Assembly (NCBI RefSeq): GCF_011440395.1 | Contig: NZ_JAAOIX010000001.1 | Coordinates: 620,001-684,000, forward strand | Length of the DNA: 64,000 nt | Source of the DNA: Pseudomaricurvus alcaniphilus | GTDB lineage: Bacteria; Pseudomonadota; Gammaproteobacteria; Pseudomonadales; Cellvibrionaceae | Reading direction: 5' to 3' | In this document: positions 36,355 through 45,412 of the stretch, in pieces | Position numbering within the stretch: position 1 is the stretch's first letter | Layout of the letters: each line of letters begins with the position of its first letter | Position numbers and translations under genes: made by a program | The notes under the pieces: model-generated | The model's database searches: none | What the model saw: the letters and a program-made list of their open reading frames with translations, nothing else | Told to the model about the DNA's origin: nothing

Positions 36355-39013
36355 GAGGCCGCTGCGGCAACAAGGCGGAAGCGGTCGTCCGGCAACCGCT
36401 TTTACCCGGCGACTGCTCTGTCTCATCGGTATCGTGCTGCTGACGCACACCACCATCAGCGCAGCCGCCAACAACCACCAACAGGCGGACGCACTGCTGA
36501 ACCAGGGGCTAGATGCCCTGCAACAGGGTCACTATCAACAGGGCCTCGATTTGCTGCACACCGCCCTGCCGCTGTTTCAGCGCAGCGGCAATCACCAGCG
36601 CCAGTGCATCGTCCTGCAAAACATCGGCATTACCTATTTGCGCCTCGACCAACCCGCCGCCGCGGCCCAGTCCCTGCAACAGGCACTCAGCTGTGCCGAT
36701 ACGCTGTCAGCCGAGGGCAAGCGCTACCTGCTGCTCAAGCTGGGGGAAGCCAGCCGCGACGCCGCTGACTTTGCGGCCGCGACCCGGGCGTTCCGGCAAT
36801 TGCACGCCGCCGCGCTGGACTCAGCCCACCCGGAAGACGAGCTGATCGCCCTGTTCCAGCTGGGTAAAACTGCCCGGCAACAGGGCCTCTGGTCAGAGGC
36901 TGGGGCCAACTGGCAGGCCATGCTCGACCGGGCCAGGGCCGTCAATAACCTCAGCGCCCAAGGCTCTGCCCTGTTCAACCTGGGTGACCTCTACAGTGAC
37001 ACTGGCGCCCACCTGGATGCCATCAACGCGTTTCAGGACGCCATTCAGTTGGCGCGCAAGGTGCGTGCCCGCGCCCAGGAGGCGGTTGCCCACTGCAAAA
37101 TTGGTGCTGCCTATTATGGCTTGCACGCCTACCCCCAGGCGCTGGACTACTTCAATCGCTGCCAGCAACTGGTGGGTAGCGGCGGCCATTACATCGACGC
37201 CCTGCAAGCGCTGAATGGGGCCGGTAGCGCGCTGTACCAGATGGGAGAGCTGCCACAGGCGGCGGCAAAATACTCAGCGGCGGCAAGCCTGGCCAGCCGC
37301 CACCAGGACCAGCTGCGCCGCACCCGTGCCAGAAGCAACCTGGCCCTGGTGCTGGCACAGCAGGGCAAGCTGCAGCAGGCGGCCGAGCTGATACGCCAGG
37401 ACCTGGCCACGGAACCGGCGGCGCAGACCGATTTTCACAGCCGCGCCTGGCTCAACCTGGGCACGGTGCTGGAGCGACAGCAGCAATACCGCGACGCAGT
37501 GGCGGCCTACCGCAAGGCCATCTCCTTTGCCGAGGGGGCGAACTACCGCCGTGGCATAGTGCTCGGCCGGGTGCACCTGGGTCGCTTGCAGGTGCAACAA
37601 TCCGACTACGCTGCCGCGATCGATATCCTGCAACCGACCCTGTCACAGCTGGAGGCGGAACTGGAGCAAGCCGACGCGGACGACCTGTTGCTGAGCGGGG
37701 TGCTGGATGCCCAGCAGGATGCCTATTTGCTGCTCCAGTTCGCACTCACAGAACAGCGCCGCTACGGGGAAGCATTAGCTGTGTCCGAGCGCGGCCGGGC
37801 GCGAGCGTTCGCGCGGCTGCTGCAGCGCCGGCAATTGATGCCCAACGACCGGCCCAAAGACAGCGCCGAGCTGGCTCAGCAACTGCGCCAACGAGGGACC
37901 GTGGCGCTGGTCTACACCCTGCTGCCGGCGCAGCTATTGCCGCCAGTCAGCGGCCAGCAGCAAGCCGGCGGGGCGGCGCTGATCTGGGTGATCGACGCGC
38001 GTGGCCAGCTGCATTTTCGCAAAGTCCTCTTGCCCGAAGCCGCCTTTGACCTGGTCTCCGACGCGCGCTTGTATATTGGCGTTTCCGCCCGTTCGGCGGC
38101 CCCGCAAGCGGGCGACGACCGCGCCTTTGAAGCTGAACAACAACGCGATCCAATAGCTCACTTGAGCCGCCTGCTGATCGAGCCGATCGCTGAATCTCTG
38201 CCCGCCACCAACGACGCCAATCTATTGATCGTGCCCCACGGCCCGCTGTACTTGCTGCCCTTTGCCCTGCTCGGCGCTGACCGGCCACTGCTGCAGTCCT
38301 ACAATTTGTACTACGCGCCTTCGCTGACGGTCGCCCTGCAATCCCGTCCCGACCGCACCACAACCGACAAGGCGCTGGTGGTGGGTAATCCGCTGATGCC
38401 GTCCCCCTCCCTCAACCCACTGCCAGGTGCGGAACAGGAGGCCCGGGAAATCGCCCGCCTGCTCGGTGTTCGACCACTGCTAGGTGCCGCCGCGGACGAA
38501 AGCGCGGTCCGCCGCCGCCTGGGCACAGCCGCCATCGTTCACCTGGCCACCCACGGGGTGCTGGGAACCCTGGCCGGCGCGCCACCGGGCAGCGCACCCG
38601 GGATGTTGGCACTGGCACCGGGCAGTGACCATGATGGCTGGCTCACCCCCGGCGAGATCGTTGATATTCCGCTGGCGGCAGAACTGGTGGTATTGAGTGC
38701 CTGCGACACCGCCCAGGGTCGACTCGGCGGCGACGGTGTCCAGGGTTTGTCACGGGCGTTTCTGGCCGCGGGCGCGCGCCACTTACTGGCCAGTTTATGG
38801 AAAGTTCCCGATGCGCATACCCGGGAGCTGATGGTGGCGTTTTACCGGCATTACCTCGCCGGTCACGAGCCCGCGGCAGCCCTGCGCCAGGCCCAGTTGG
38901 CACTGCAGGCAAAATACCAGGATCCCTATTACTGGGCCGCATTTATCGCTCTCGGCACCCTTCCGGCACAGCCGCACAAGCAACCACAACCACAACAGGA
39001 GGTACCACCATGA
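36329..39013 (+). CDS. exported TPR-CHAT protease
   Basis: Caspase-like CHAT peptidase with about ten TPR repeats, 894 residues. A signal peptide (FTRRLLCLIGIVLLTHTTISAAA, ending near residue 50) precedes TPRs (about 55-480) such as GSALFNLGDLYSDTGAHLDAINAFQDAI, a coiled linker, and a CHAT domain (about 590-885). The catalytic pair is His742 (HLATHG) and Cys792 (LSACDT), followed by the typical GLSRAFLAAGARHLLASLWKVPD, so it should be active. I start at MEIWTPPP; the longer frame would add 28 residues within the upstream gene. The stop overlaps the next start as ATGA. Confidence 0.9.
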   Translation: MEIWTPPPRRPLRQQGGSGRPATAFTRRLLCLIGIVLLTHTTISAAANNHQQADALLNQGLDALQQGHYQQGLDLLHTALPLFQRSGNHQRQCIVLQNIGITYLRLDQPAAAAQSLQQALSCADTLSAEGKRYLLLKLGEASRDAADFAAATRAFRQLHAAALDSAHPEDELIALFQLGKTARQQGLWSEAGANWQAMLDRARAVNNLSAQGSALFNLGDLYSDTGAHLDAINAFQDAIQLARKVRARAQEAVAHCKIGAAYYGLHAYPQALDYFNRCQQLVGSGGHYIDALQALNGAGSALYQMGELPQAAAKYSAAASLASRHQDQLRRTRARSNLALVLAQQGKLQQAAELIRQDLATEPAAQTDFHSRAWLNLGTVLERQQQYRDAVAAYRKAISFAEGANYRRGIVLGRVHLGRLQVQQSDYAAAIDILQPTLSQLEAELEQADADDLLLSGVLDAQQDAYLLLQFALTEQRRYGEALAVSERGRARAFARLLQRRQLMPNDRPKDSAELAQQLRQRGTVALVYTLLPAQLLPPVSGQQQAGGAALIWVIDARGQLHFRKVLLPEAAFDLVSDARLYIGVSARSAAPQAGDDRAFEAEQQRDPIAHLSRLLIEPIAESLPATNDANLLIVPHGPLYLLPFALLGADRPLLQSYNLYYAPSLTVALQSRPDRTTTDKALVVGNPLMPSPSLNPLPGAEQEAREIARLLGVRPLLGAAADESAVRRRLGTAAIVHLATHGVLGTLAGAPPGSAPGMLALAPGSDHDGWLTPGEIVDIPLAAELVVLSACDTAQGRLGGDGVQGLSRAFLAAGARHLLASLWKVPDAHTRELMVAFYRHYLAGHEPAAALRQAQLALQAKYQDPYYWAAFIALGTLPAQPHKQPQPQQEVPP

Positions 39014-39645
39014 GAAGCTTGACTGGTAAATTGCTCTGCGGCGCGCTGCTGACCAGTGCGCTGGCACAGGCCCAGCCCACTGCCGAAGAGTGGTTGGAAG
39101 TCGGCAACCACTTCTGGTCAAAGGGCAACACTGAGCAGGCTATCCAGGCCTGGTCGGAGGCTATCCAGCAGGACCCCAAACTGGCCACGGCGCACTTCAA
39201 CCGCTGCCTGGGCTACGCCCGCGTAGACGACGTGCGCGCGGCGCTCAACGATTGCACCCGCGCCTTTATGCTCGACCCCAACTACGCCGCCGCCTATTAC
39301 TACCGCGGCCTATTGCGCTCGGAGCGGCTGGGGGATGATCGCGGCTCAATAGCGGATTTTGACCAGGCCCTGCGCCTGCAGCCGGGTATGGCCGCCGCCT
39401 ACTTCAAGCGCGGCAACGCCCGCCAGCGCGCCGGTGACCCGGCGGGCGCCATTCAGGACTATCAACGTGCCATCGAATTGCAACCCGGTGACGCCGAAGC
39501 CTACTTCAACCTGGGGGTTGTGCACGCCCAGCAACGGGCTACGCAGGCGGCAAAAAAGGCGCTGCAACAGGCCGCCAACCTATACCGGCAGCAGGGTAAT
39601 CAACGCGGCCAAAAGCGGGCACTGCAAGCGTTGCAAAGCCTGTAA
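39010..39645 (+). CDS. exported TPR protein, third gene of CHAT operon
   Basis: A 211-residue protein: a signal peptide (MRSLTGKLLCGALLTSALAQAQ) and then five TPR units, for example EEWLEVGNHFWSKGNTEQAIQAWSEAIQQDP and AAYFKRGNARQRAGDPAGAIQDYQRAIELQP. There are no catalytic motifs. It starts inside the stop codon of the TPR-CHAT gene (ATGA), so production of the two is coupled. Likely a periplasmic scaffold or adaptor for the CHAT protein; this is inference from operon position. Confidence 0.88.
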   Translation: MRSLTGKLLCGALLTSALAQAQPTAEEWLEVGNHFWSKGNTEQAIQAWSEAIQQDPKLATAHFNRCLGYARVDDVRAALNDCTRAFMLDPNYAAAYYYRGLLRSERLGDDRGSIADFDQALRLQPGMAAAYFKRGNARQRAGDPAGAIQDYQRAIELQPGDAEAYFNLGVVHAQQRATQAAKKALQQAANLYRQQGNQRGQKRALQALQSL

Positions 39646-39703
39646 ATTGCCTGCTAGCAGCCCACAAGCGGCGACGCTTCGCCGAGCGCTGCGCTGCCTG
39701 GAC

Positions 39704-40471
39704 TCACACCAGCCCGAACCCCTGCATGGACTGCCACAGCAAGCGTAGCGCCAGCACACTAAGCAGAATATTAAACACCTGGTAGAAACGCTGGTTATCC
39801 ATTTTGCGCAACAGGTGCAAGCCGGCCCAGGTACCCAGCGCACCGCAGCCGATCATGGCGCCGATAAACCCCAGCCAGGGCAGGAAATTAAAACCGGCGG
39901 CGCCAAACACCAGTGCCTTGAAGCCGTGTTGCAGCACCATCACCGCCGCCATGGTTGCCACCAGTCGCTGCCGTTCGCGCAGCAGGTGTTTTAAAAATCC
40001 GGCCACCAGCGGTCCGGTGGCACCAACGAACATGGTCAGGAAGCTGGTGGCGGTAGACGTCAGGACAATCCCCCTGGGCCCGGTGACCACCGGCGGCAGG
40101 GCCGGGCCCCAGCAGAGGTAGAGCACGAACAAAGCAATGGCCAACTGCCAGACCGCAGCCGGCAACTGCACCAGCAGAACGGTTGCCAGGCCGGCGCCCA
40201 GCAACACGCCCGGCACAAACCAGGCCAGGCAGCGGCGGTCGACCTCCGCCAGGGTCATCAAGCAGCGACCGCCGTTGGACCCCAGCTGGATAAAGCCGTG
40301 CACCGGAATTATGGCCGCGGCCGGCAAGCACAGTGACAGCGCGATAATCGTCAACACCCCGCCACCGGCACCAATACTGGCGGTAATCATGGAGGCAAAC
40401 GCCGACAGTGCCAGCAACAGCAGGCCGACACCCGGCGCCAGTTCCGGCGGCAACCATTCGTTCAGGCTCAC
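39704..40471 (-). CDS. TauE/SafE-family membrane transporter
   Basis: A 255-residue permease of the sulfite exporter TauE/SafE family. Eight hydrophobic helices; the family's repeated motif appears as ASMITASIGAGGGVLTIIAL near residue 30 and AMIGCGALGTWAGLHLLRKM near 205. Substrate in this family ranges over sulfite, sulfoacetate and other organosulfur anions and cannot be read from sequence. It converges with the CHAT operon (58 bp between stops). The start overlaps the possible small ORF upstream as ATGA. Confidence 0.9.
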   Translation of the reverse strand: MSLNEWLPPELAPGVGLLLLALSAFASMITASIGAGGGVLTIIALSLCLPAAAIIPVHGFIQLGSNGGRCLMTLAEVDRRCLAWFVPGVLLGAGLATVLLVQLPAAVWQLAIALFVLYLCWGPALPPVVTGPRGIVLTSTATSFLTMFVGATGPLVAGFLKHLLRERQRLVATMAAVMVLQHGFKALVFGAAGFNFLPWLGFIGAMIGCGALGTWAGLHLLRKMDNQRFYQVFNILLSVLALRLLWQSMQGFGLV

Positions 40472-40719
40472 GCCCTGACCTCGACCAGCCGATAACCGGG
40501 GCAGCGCCTTAGCTGCAACGACACGTGCGCCGCAACCTTCACAACCGCACCGGAAATTCGAGCGATGTTATTGAGCTGATTTTTTCGCACCTGTTGTTGC
40601 ACTGTCTCCCCCGAAGCCCGTTCCGGTTTATCGCTGTGCCAGGCCCAAGCAATAAACCGCCGCGAAATCACTACAACCAGTTTACCGAACAGGACACTAC
40701 AAATCCTCCGCCAGGCCAT
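40468..40719 (-). CDS. possible small protein coupled to TauE-like gene
   Basis: An 83-residue frame whose stop overlaps the TauE-family start (ATGA). It is basic (many Arg and Lys) with a hydrophobic start (RRICSVLFGKLVVVISRRFIAWAW) and a C-terminal stretch ISGAVVKVAAHVSLQLRRCPGYRLVEVRA. No family recognised. Its start lies 22 bp inside the 3' end of the next gene, and no Shine-Dalgarno is evident. The overlap geometry is the only argument in favour, so it may be a chance frame. Confidence 0.3.
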   Translation of the reverse strand: MAWRRICSVLFGKLVVVISRRFIAWAWHSDKPERASGETVQQQVRKNQLNNIARISGAVVKVAAHVSLQLRRCPGYRLVEVRA

Positions 40720-41875
40720 ATTGCGGGAATGCCATAAACAGGGTGCGGGTATCGCCCACGGGAATCAGGAACAGGGCGCTGCGACTCTTGTGGGTGCCCT
40801 CCACCAGCAGGTCACCGTTATGATCCCGCCACAGGGTGAGGTTTTCCCACCTCACACCGCCGCTGGCGATCAACAGCAACCAGGCAGAGGCCATTTTCTT
40901 GGCCCCCTTGACTTGCCACCTGCCCGCCTCACAGCTGAGCTCGGACGACTCGAATTGACGACTTACCAGTTGTTCGTCGCCGTCGTACAACTCCAGCGCC
41001 AGGGTATTGGCTATAAGATCCTGCCGCACCCGCAGGCGATCGCCCTTGATCTTGTCCTGATTGACCGGATGCTCACCGATTATTTCCACCCGGAAGAACT
41101 GCTCCAGTGCTTGCCGGTAGGCCAGGCTGCCGTCCAGGTGCACCACTTCCGACTTGACGCCATAGTCACCGCTGAGATTGGCGCAGTCAGTAGCCTCCCC
41201 GGCGGCCGTAGTTTGTGATAAGGACAAGTTTTGCGCTGCAGGCGAACTTTGCGACGTCGACGAACCGTGTGCGGTGGTTACAACGCTGCCCGCCGCTGCA
41301 GCAGCGCTATCGAAGGCTGCAAAGGTCGCCCAGGCATCGCCGCTGATGCTGCCACCGACAATACCGCGCATCTCTTCGTGCCAGCGATTGTGCAGCACCA
41401 GGCCGCCGGCGTTATTGGTCCAGAGCGCCAGCACTTTGCTTTTACTGCCCACCGAGGCCCACAAATAATAACTGGAGGATGGAAAGCTCAACAGCATTTC
41501 CCCGTCCTCATCGCAGTGAATATTGTCCTGGGCAAAGGTCTGGGTGTGCACCTGCCCATAGCTGTCAAAGCCGCTAACTGTCAGCGCGGGCGCCGGCGTT
41601 ACGGCGATACGCAGGTGCTGGTAGCGGCGCTGTTGGGCCGGCTCCTGCGGTAACAATTGAGAGCTCAACAGCAAACGGGATTTGCCGTGGGCATCCCAGC
41701 TGGAGGATTCAAATTCACCCCGATTGGCGATCGTCAGCTCGCGCGTCTGGCCACAGAGTGAGACCAGGTTCTGCGGATAAGCGTAGTCAGGTCGCATGGT
41801 TACGGTCTGCTCGTTTACGCAGCCGCCCAGAATTAACAGCAGTGCTATAGACAACAAAACCTTTGGCGATCGCAT
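40697..41875 (-). CDS. lipoprotein of unknown function
   Basis: A 392-residue lipoprotein: residues 1-19 are a type II signal peptide (MRSPKVLLSIALLLILGGC). The mature part is beta-rich with no family recognised (TVSGFDSYGQVHTQTFAQDNIHCDEDGEMLLSFPSSSYYLWASVGSKSK). A low-complexity linker rich in A, S and T sits near 190-230, then DCANLSGDYGVKSEVVHLDGSLAY begins a second domain similar in style to the start of the lipoprotein upstream. The start MRSPKV places the lipobox correctly; an upstream ATG would add 21 polar residues. It is 86 bp from the lipoprotein gene upstream, in the same direction. Confidence 0.75.
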   Translation of the reverse strand: MRSPKVLLSIALLLILGGCVNEQTVTMRPDYAYPQNLVSLCGQTRELTIANRGEFESSSWDAHGKSRLLLSSQLLPQEPAQQRRYQHLRIAVTPAPALTVSGFDSYGQVHTQTFAQDNIHCDEDGEMLLSFPSSSYYLWASVGSKSKVLALWTNNAGGLVLHNRWHEEMRGIVGGSISGDAWATFAAFDSAAAAAGSVVTTAHGSSTSQSSPAAQNLSLSQTTAAGEATDCANLSGDYGVKSEVVHLDGSLAYRQALEQFFRVEIIGEHPVNQDKIKGDRLRVRQDLIANTLALELYDGDEQLVSRQFESSELSCEAGRWQVKGAKKMASAWLLLIASGGVRWENLTLWRDHNGDLLVEGTHKSRSALFLIPVGDTRTLFMAFPQYGLAEDL

Positions 41876-41961
41876 AACCAGCGGTGGCCGTAGCTTTGCC
41901 CCGGCGTACTGTTTGGTAACGGGAATCAGGTTGCTCACTGTTGCGGCTCCGGATACAAAGT

Positions 41962-42639
41962 TTACGACTCTGGTGTTATTGGCTCAGGCTGTATTAGCTC
42001 CGGCGGTCCCTGCTCTGATGACAGTGCCGCAGCAGCGTCTACCGCGTCGTAACGCAGCCAGTACTCCTCGTTGAACGACAGGGGCAGAATCATGGCGCCA
42101 AGGATCTTTTCGCGCACCTGCAGGTGCAGCAGCAGGGCGCCGTCCTGCAGCAATTGCAATTTGTAGCGGTATTTTTGACTGAGAGGCATCAGCACGCCGC
42201 CGGTGTAGAGCAGTGCCTCGGTGCGCATGGTCGCGCCTACCACACCGGAATCGCTCTCCCCCTGCCAGGATTTTTCGCAATCGCCGGCGCTGAGGCCGAT
42301 GGTTTTCTGGTATTTCTGCTGTTCCAGCATTACGCCGGCCAAGACGCCATTAAACACCAGGTACTGCCGGTCCGGACTGAGGCGAATGCGGATGCTTTCC
42401 ACTGGCAGGCCCGCCAGTTGCTCCTCGAACAAAATCGAGGCCAGCTTGGGAGCGGGAAAGTCGGGGTCACTACTGGCCCCCAGGTTGCTAAACAAACCCT
42501 CCGGCACAGCGCAATTGTCGCTGTCGGCGGGCACCGGCGCATACCAGCCTGTTGGGTAGGCCAGCGGTGCCGGCGACTGGGCGCAGGCCAGCAATAAGCC
42601 ACAGAGAAGGAACAAAAAGACCGACCGGATAGCGCCCAT
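41962..42639 (-). CDS. small lipoprotein of unknown function
   Basis: A 225-residue lipoprotein: MGAIRSVFLFLLCGLLLAC gives a clear lipobox at Cys19. The mature region has no family recognised and contains GWYAPVPADSDNCAVPEGLFSN and SIRIRLSPDRQYLVFNGVLAG. Together with the next gene on the strand it forms a pair of outer-membrane or periplasmic lipoproteins, probably co-transcribed. The pattern of short cysteine-bearing beta domains in both suggests an ancient duplication, but similarity is weak. Confidence 0.72.
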   Translation of the reverse strand: MGAIRSVFLFLLCGLLLACAQSPAPLAYPTGWYAPVPADSDNCAVPEGLFSNLGASSDPDFPAPKLASILFEEQLAGLPVESIRIRLSPDRQYLVFNGVLAGVMLEQQKYQKTIGLSAGDCEKSWQGESDSGVVGATMRTEALLYTGGVLMPLSQKYRYKLQLLQDGALLLHLQVREKILGAMILPLSFNEEYWLRYDAVDAAAALSSEQGPPELIQPEPITPES

Positions 42640-42950
42640 GGGCGAATCTCAATAGATTGAGCGTCAGCTCATTATGCGCGCCAATTAGCACTGCTGCCAG
42701 CCACTTTTCAGCGGGCCGGCAAAAAAATTACTGTCCCTTTTCTGGCTACCCATCCGACCAGATGGCGCCCCTTTGGGGCGGATCAATTTTGGCAAATTGT
42801 CATCCGATTCCTGTGCTGTGCCTTATTGTGAAAATCTCTTCCAGCACATTAACTCCGCAGGTATGGCTACGCGCTCTACTCAACAAGTTCTGCCCCAACC
42901 AGGCCTCACCAAAGCTGGGCCTGCAGCAGCGGCGCGCAAGGCAGGAAAAC
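42640..42950. other. gap with no recognised content
   Basis: 311 bp between the lipoprotein start and the ychJ stop. I see no gene, hairpin or repeat that can be supported. A promoter for the lipoprotein pair should be at the left end. Confidence 0.4.
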
Positions 42951-43409
42951 TCAAGTCACGCGCCCACCCACATACAGCCAGCGCCCTTGCAAGCGCCTGA
43001 ATTCAGACACTTCGTGCATTGCTTCCAGCGCCTCCGATTTGCCCTTGGGGCGAAACCAGGCCTTGAACTCCACGGTCCCTTCATCCCCCTGTTGCGACCT
43101 GGCGATCACCTCGAGACGCTGCCAATCCGCGCTCCGTTCCGACAACTCCAGTGCCGACAAGCCCCGCGCTGTGGCCGGAAACCAGCTCGCCAACAGGTAG
43201 TCGCCATAACCGCCGAGGGCAAAGGCGGTAAAGCGCGAGCGCATCAACTGCTCGGGGGTTTTGGCTAGTTGTTGGCCCGATAGAAAGCGACCGCAGCAGC
43301 GGGCAAAAACCTTACCACTGCCGCAGGGACAAGCACTGGCGTCCAACGCCTTTTTCTTATGCGCAGGTTGATTTTTTGGAGGTTGATTGTTCGAAGGTTG
43401 ATTGCCCAA
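42951..43409 (-). CDS. ychJ: YchJ-family SEC-C metal-binding protein
   Basis: A 152-residue protein. The SEC-C zinc motif is CPCGSGKVFARCCGRFL (about 28-44), followed by the YchJ domain (TPEQLMRSRFTAFALGGYGDYLLASW, FKAWFRP). Function unknown, possibly metal-dependent protein interaction. I choose a TTG start at 43409 because CAGGGAG lies 8 nt upstream; the longer frame (to 43607) has no family counterpart. The first 15 residues are three NQP-containing pentapeptides encoded by 15-bp repeats, and the start codon is in the first unit. Confidence 0.8.
   Translation of the reverse strand: MGNQPSNNQPPKNQPAHKKKALDASACPCGSGKVFARCCGRFLSGQQLAKTPEQLMRSRFTAFALGGYGDYLLASWFPATARGLSALELSERSADWQRLEVIARSQQGDEGTVEFKAWFRPKGKSEALEAMHEVSEFRRLQGRWLYVGGRVT
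43365..43409 (-). repeat. 15-bp tandem repeat at ychJ start
   Basis: Three 15-bp units, in coding order TTGGGCAATCAACCT, TCGAACAATCAACCT, CCAAAAAATCAACCT, encoding (M)GNQP SNNQP PKNQP. The shared core is AATCAACCT. Confidence 0.85.
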
Positions 43410-43672
43410 GCCGGTAACTCCCTGGTTCAGCGATAATGACAAATGGAGGACGATTGCAGGCGCCATGCTACAAAAATACAGTCGCCCCGAACAGAGCGCC
43501 CGCTGAATTTGCCACAACCCGCAGACTGTTGCCTGGCTATTCATTTGCCTGAGTGAGACTGTATCTGATTGGCTGATCGCGGGCGCTGGCGAGCGACAGT
43601 GTTGCAATCACCGTGACCACAATGCCAGAATAGCCAGCGAAATTAACAGGCACCTGAACAAGGAACATACCC

Positions 43673-44146
43673 ATGGGATTCGCACTATCACCTATGCAGC
43701 TAACATCCGCGTCATTTCAGGCGGGCCAGGCCATCCCCAAGCGATGCACTATGGAAGGTGAAAATACCTCGCCACAACTGTCGTGGACCGAGGCACCGGA
43801 AGGCAGCAAGGCGTTTGCCATCATCTGTCACGATCCGGACGCGCCGCTGGTTTCCCCCGGCAGCTACGGTTTTGTCCACTGGGTGCTGTACAACATTCCC
43901 GCCTCCACCAGCTCGCTGGAAGAAAACAGCACTATTGGCACCGCCGGCAAAAACGACTTTGGCGAGAGCGGTTACGGCGGCCCGATGCCCCCTCCGGGCC
44001 ACGGCGATCACCACTACTTTTTTTCCCTGCTGGCCCTCGATAAAGACGTAAAACTGCCGCCGGGGCTGAGCATGTGGGAGCTGCTGGAAAAGATCGAACC
44101 CCACGTTATCGGCATGAACCGGCTGGTTGGACTCTACCAGCGCTAA
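43673..44146 (+). CDS. YbhB/YbcL-family (PEBP-like) protein
   Basis: A 157-residue phosphatidylethanolamine-binding-protein fold. Family motifs: SPQLSWTEAPEGSKAFAIICHDPDAP, HWVLYNIP, GYGGPMPPPGHGDHHYFF. The ligand pocket residues (Asp-Pro-Asp and the His of HHY) are present. The bacterial role is unknown. There is no signal peptide, so it is cytoplasmic. It converges with mtfA (91 bp between stops). Confidence 0.93.
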   Translation: MGFALSPMQLTSASFQAGQAIPKRCTMEGENTSPQLSWTEAPEGSKAFAIICHDPDAPLVSPGSYGFVHWVLYNIPASTSSLEENSTIGTAGKNDFGESGYGGPMPPPGHGDHHYFFSLLALDKDVKLPPGLSMWELLEKIEPHVIGMNRLVGLYQR

Positions 44147-44237
44147 GCAAACCTTAGGGGCATTTACCGCTATAGCGCACCCGCTGCGCTTGCTTGTTCT
44201 CCTGTACCAGCAGACTGCCCGTCAGGGTCGGCCGGGC

Positions 44238-45077
44238 CTAGTCCGGCGGCTCCCACTGCAGCGGATCCAACTGGTAGAACTGTTGCAACTGCCCATACAA
44301 CTGCGGGTGCGCCGCTTGCAGTTGTGCGGGCTTTTCAAAAAAGGTTTCCGTAACCACCGCAAAAAATTCCGCCGCCGACGTAGCGGCGTAACTGTCGATC
44401 ACATCCTCCTCGTCATCGATCAGTTTCTGCTGTTGAACCTTATAGACTTCACTGAATACCTGTGCCCAGGATTGATACTGAGCGGCGCTGGAGAGAACCG
44501 GCAGCCCGTCCATGGCAGAATTTTGTTCATCCAGCTTATGGGCAAACTCGTGTATCACCACATTGTGGCCATCGCGACTGTCACGAGCCCCCTGCAGCAC
44601 TTCATTCCAGGCCAGCACCACCGGACCGCGCTGCCAGGATTCCCCGGCGCGCACATCGAGCGATTCCGAATGCAATGCCCCATCCCGTCGCGTGACCCGA
44701 GTCACATAGGTTTCCGGATAAACCAGTATGGTTTGGAACCCCGGATAGTAATCGCCGGGCTTGTTTAAAATCAGCAGACAGGCCTGGGCTGCGATCAGCA
44801 CCCTTACCTGTTCGGTAATCTCCATGCCATTGCAGCCCACCAGGATTTTTTCATTCAGGAAGACGTTGATGTGCCCTAGCAGTTTCCGCTGCAGGGCCGC
44901 TGGCAGGCGCCGATAGAGCCCGAACTCCGCGGCCAGGATCTGGCGCCAGGCATCCGAAACAGGAGCTGACAACAAGCGCTGGCGTCGACTTCGCTTTCGC
45001 GCTGTGCGAATTTTGCCCAACAGGTAGACCAGCAGCGCTACGACCAGGGGCCCGAACAAAACAATGTACAACACCAT
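44238..45077 (-). CDS. mtfA: zinc peptidase MtfA (M90)
   Basis: In E. coli MtfA binds and inactivates the repressor Mlc and so affects glucose uptake. Here 279 residues include an N-terminal hydrophobic helix (MVLYIVLFGPLVVALLVYLLG) that the E. coli protein lacks, so this one is membrane-tethered. Zinc motif HEFAH at 176-180 with LDEQNSAMDG following, and the third ligand region AEFFAVVTETFFEKP. No Mlc or ptsG gene is nearby. The 335-bp gap upstream is shared with rimK. Confidence 0.92.
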   Translation of the reverse strand: MVLYIVLFGPLVVALLVYLLGKIRTARKRSRRQRLLSAPVSDAWRQILAAEFGLYRRLPAALQRKLLGHINVFLNEKILVGCNGMEITEQVRVLIAAQACLLILNKPGDYYPGFQTILVYPETYVTRVTRRDGALHSESLDVRAGESWQRGPVVLAWNEVLQGARDSRDGHNVVIHEFAHKLDEQNSAMDGLPVLSSAAQYQSWAQVFSEVYKVQQQKLIDDEEDVIDSYAATSAAEFFAVVTETFFEKPAQLQAAHPQLYGQLQQFYQLDPLQWEPPD

Positions 45078-45412
45078 CGGAATATTACCGTCGCCGCTCG
45101 GGGAAAATAACCAGTGCCCATACCCGCTAACGGGAAATGCCCGACACTTCCTTCAGAGCAGGTTTGACCAGAATCAACAACCGCAAGAATCCCGCTTGGC
45201 CTCACCACCAATAATCATGCTAACATCCAGAGACATCCCCAGACGAACACATCTCCCGATGGTGCGTCCCCAGGGGGTGCAACTGGCGTCGACCGTCGCG
45301 CGCAACAACCCGCTCTACCGCTCCTCCCCACGGCCGAATAACAATAAAAACATATATAACGCTTTATTACAGAATTCAATCTAACAAGCACAGTTTCTCA
45401 TGAGGAAACGAT
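45078..45412. other. divergent promoter gap mtfA / rimK
   Basis: 335 bp, no gene. An AT-rich block at 45340-45390 with TATATAAC (about 45354) is the best -10 candidate for rimK; no good -35 is at the right distance. RimK has GAGGAAA 5 nt before its ATG. Confidence 0.45.

Noticed and set aside
42657-43268. 203-aa plus-strand ORF over ychJ
   Set aside because: Antisense to ychJ, whose SEC-C motif is unambiguous.
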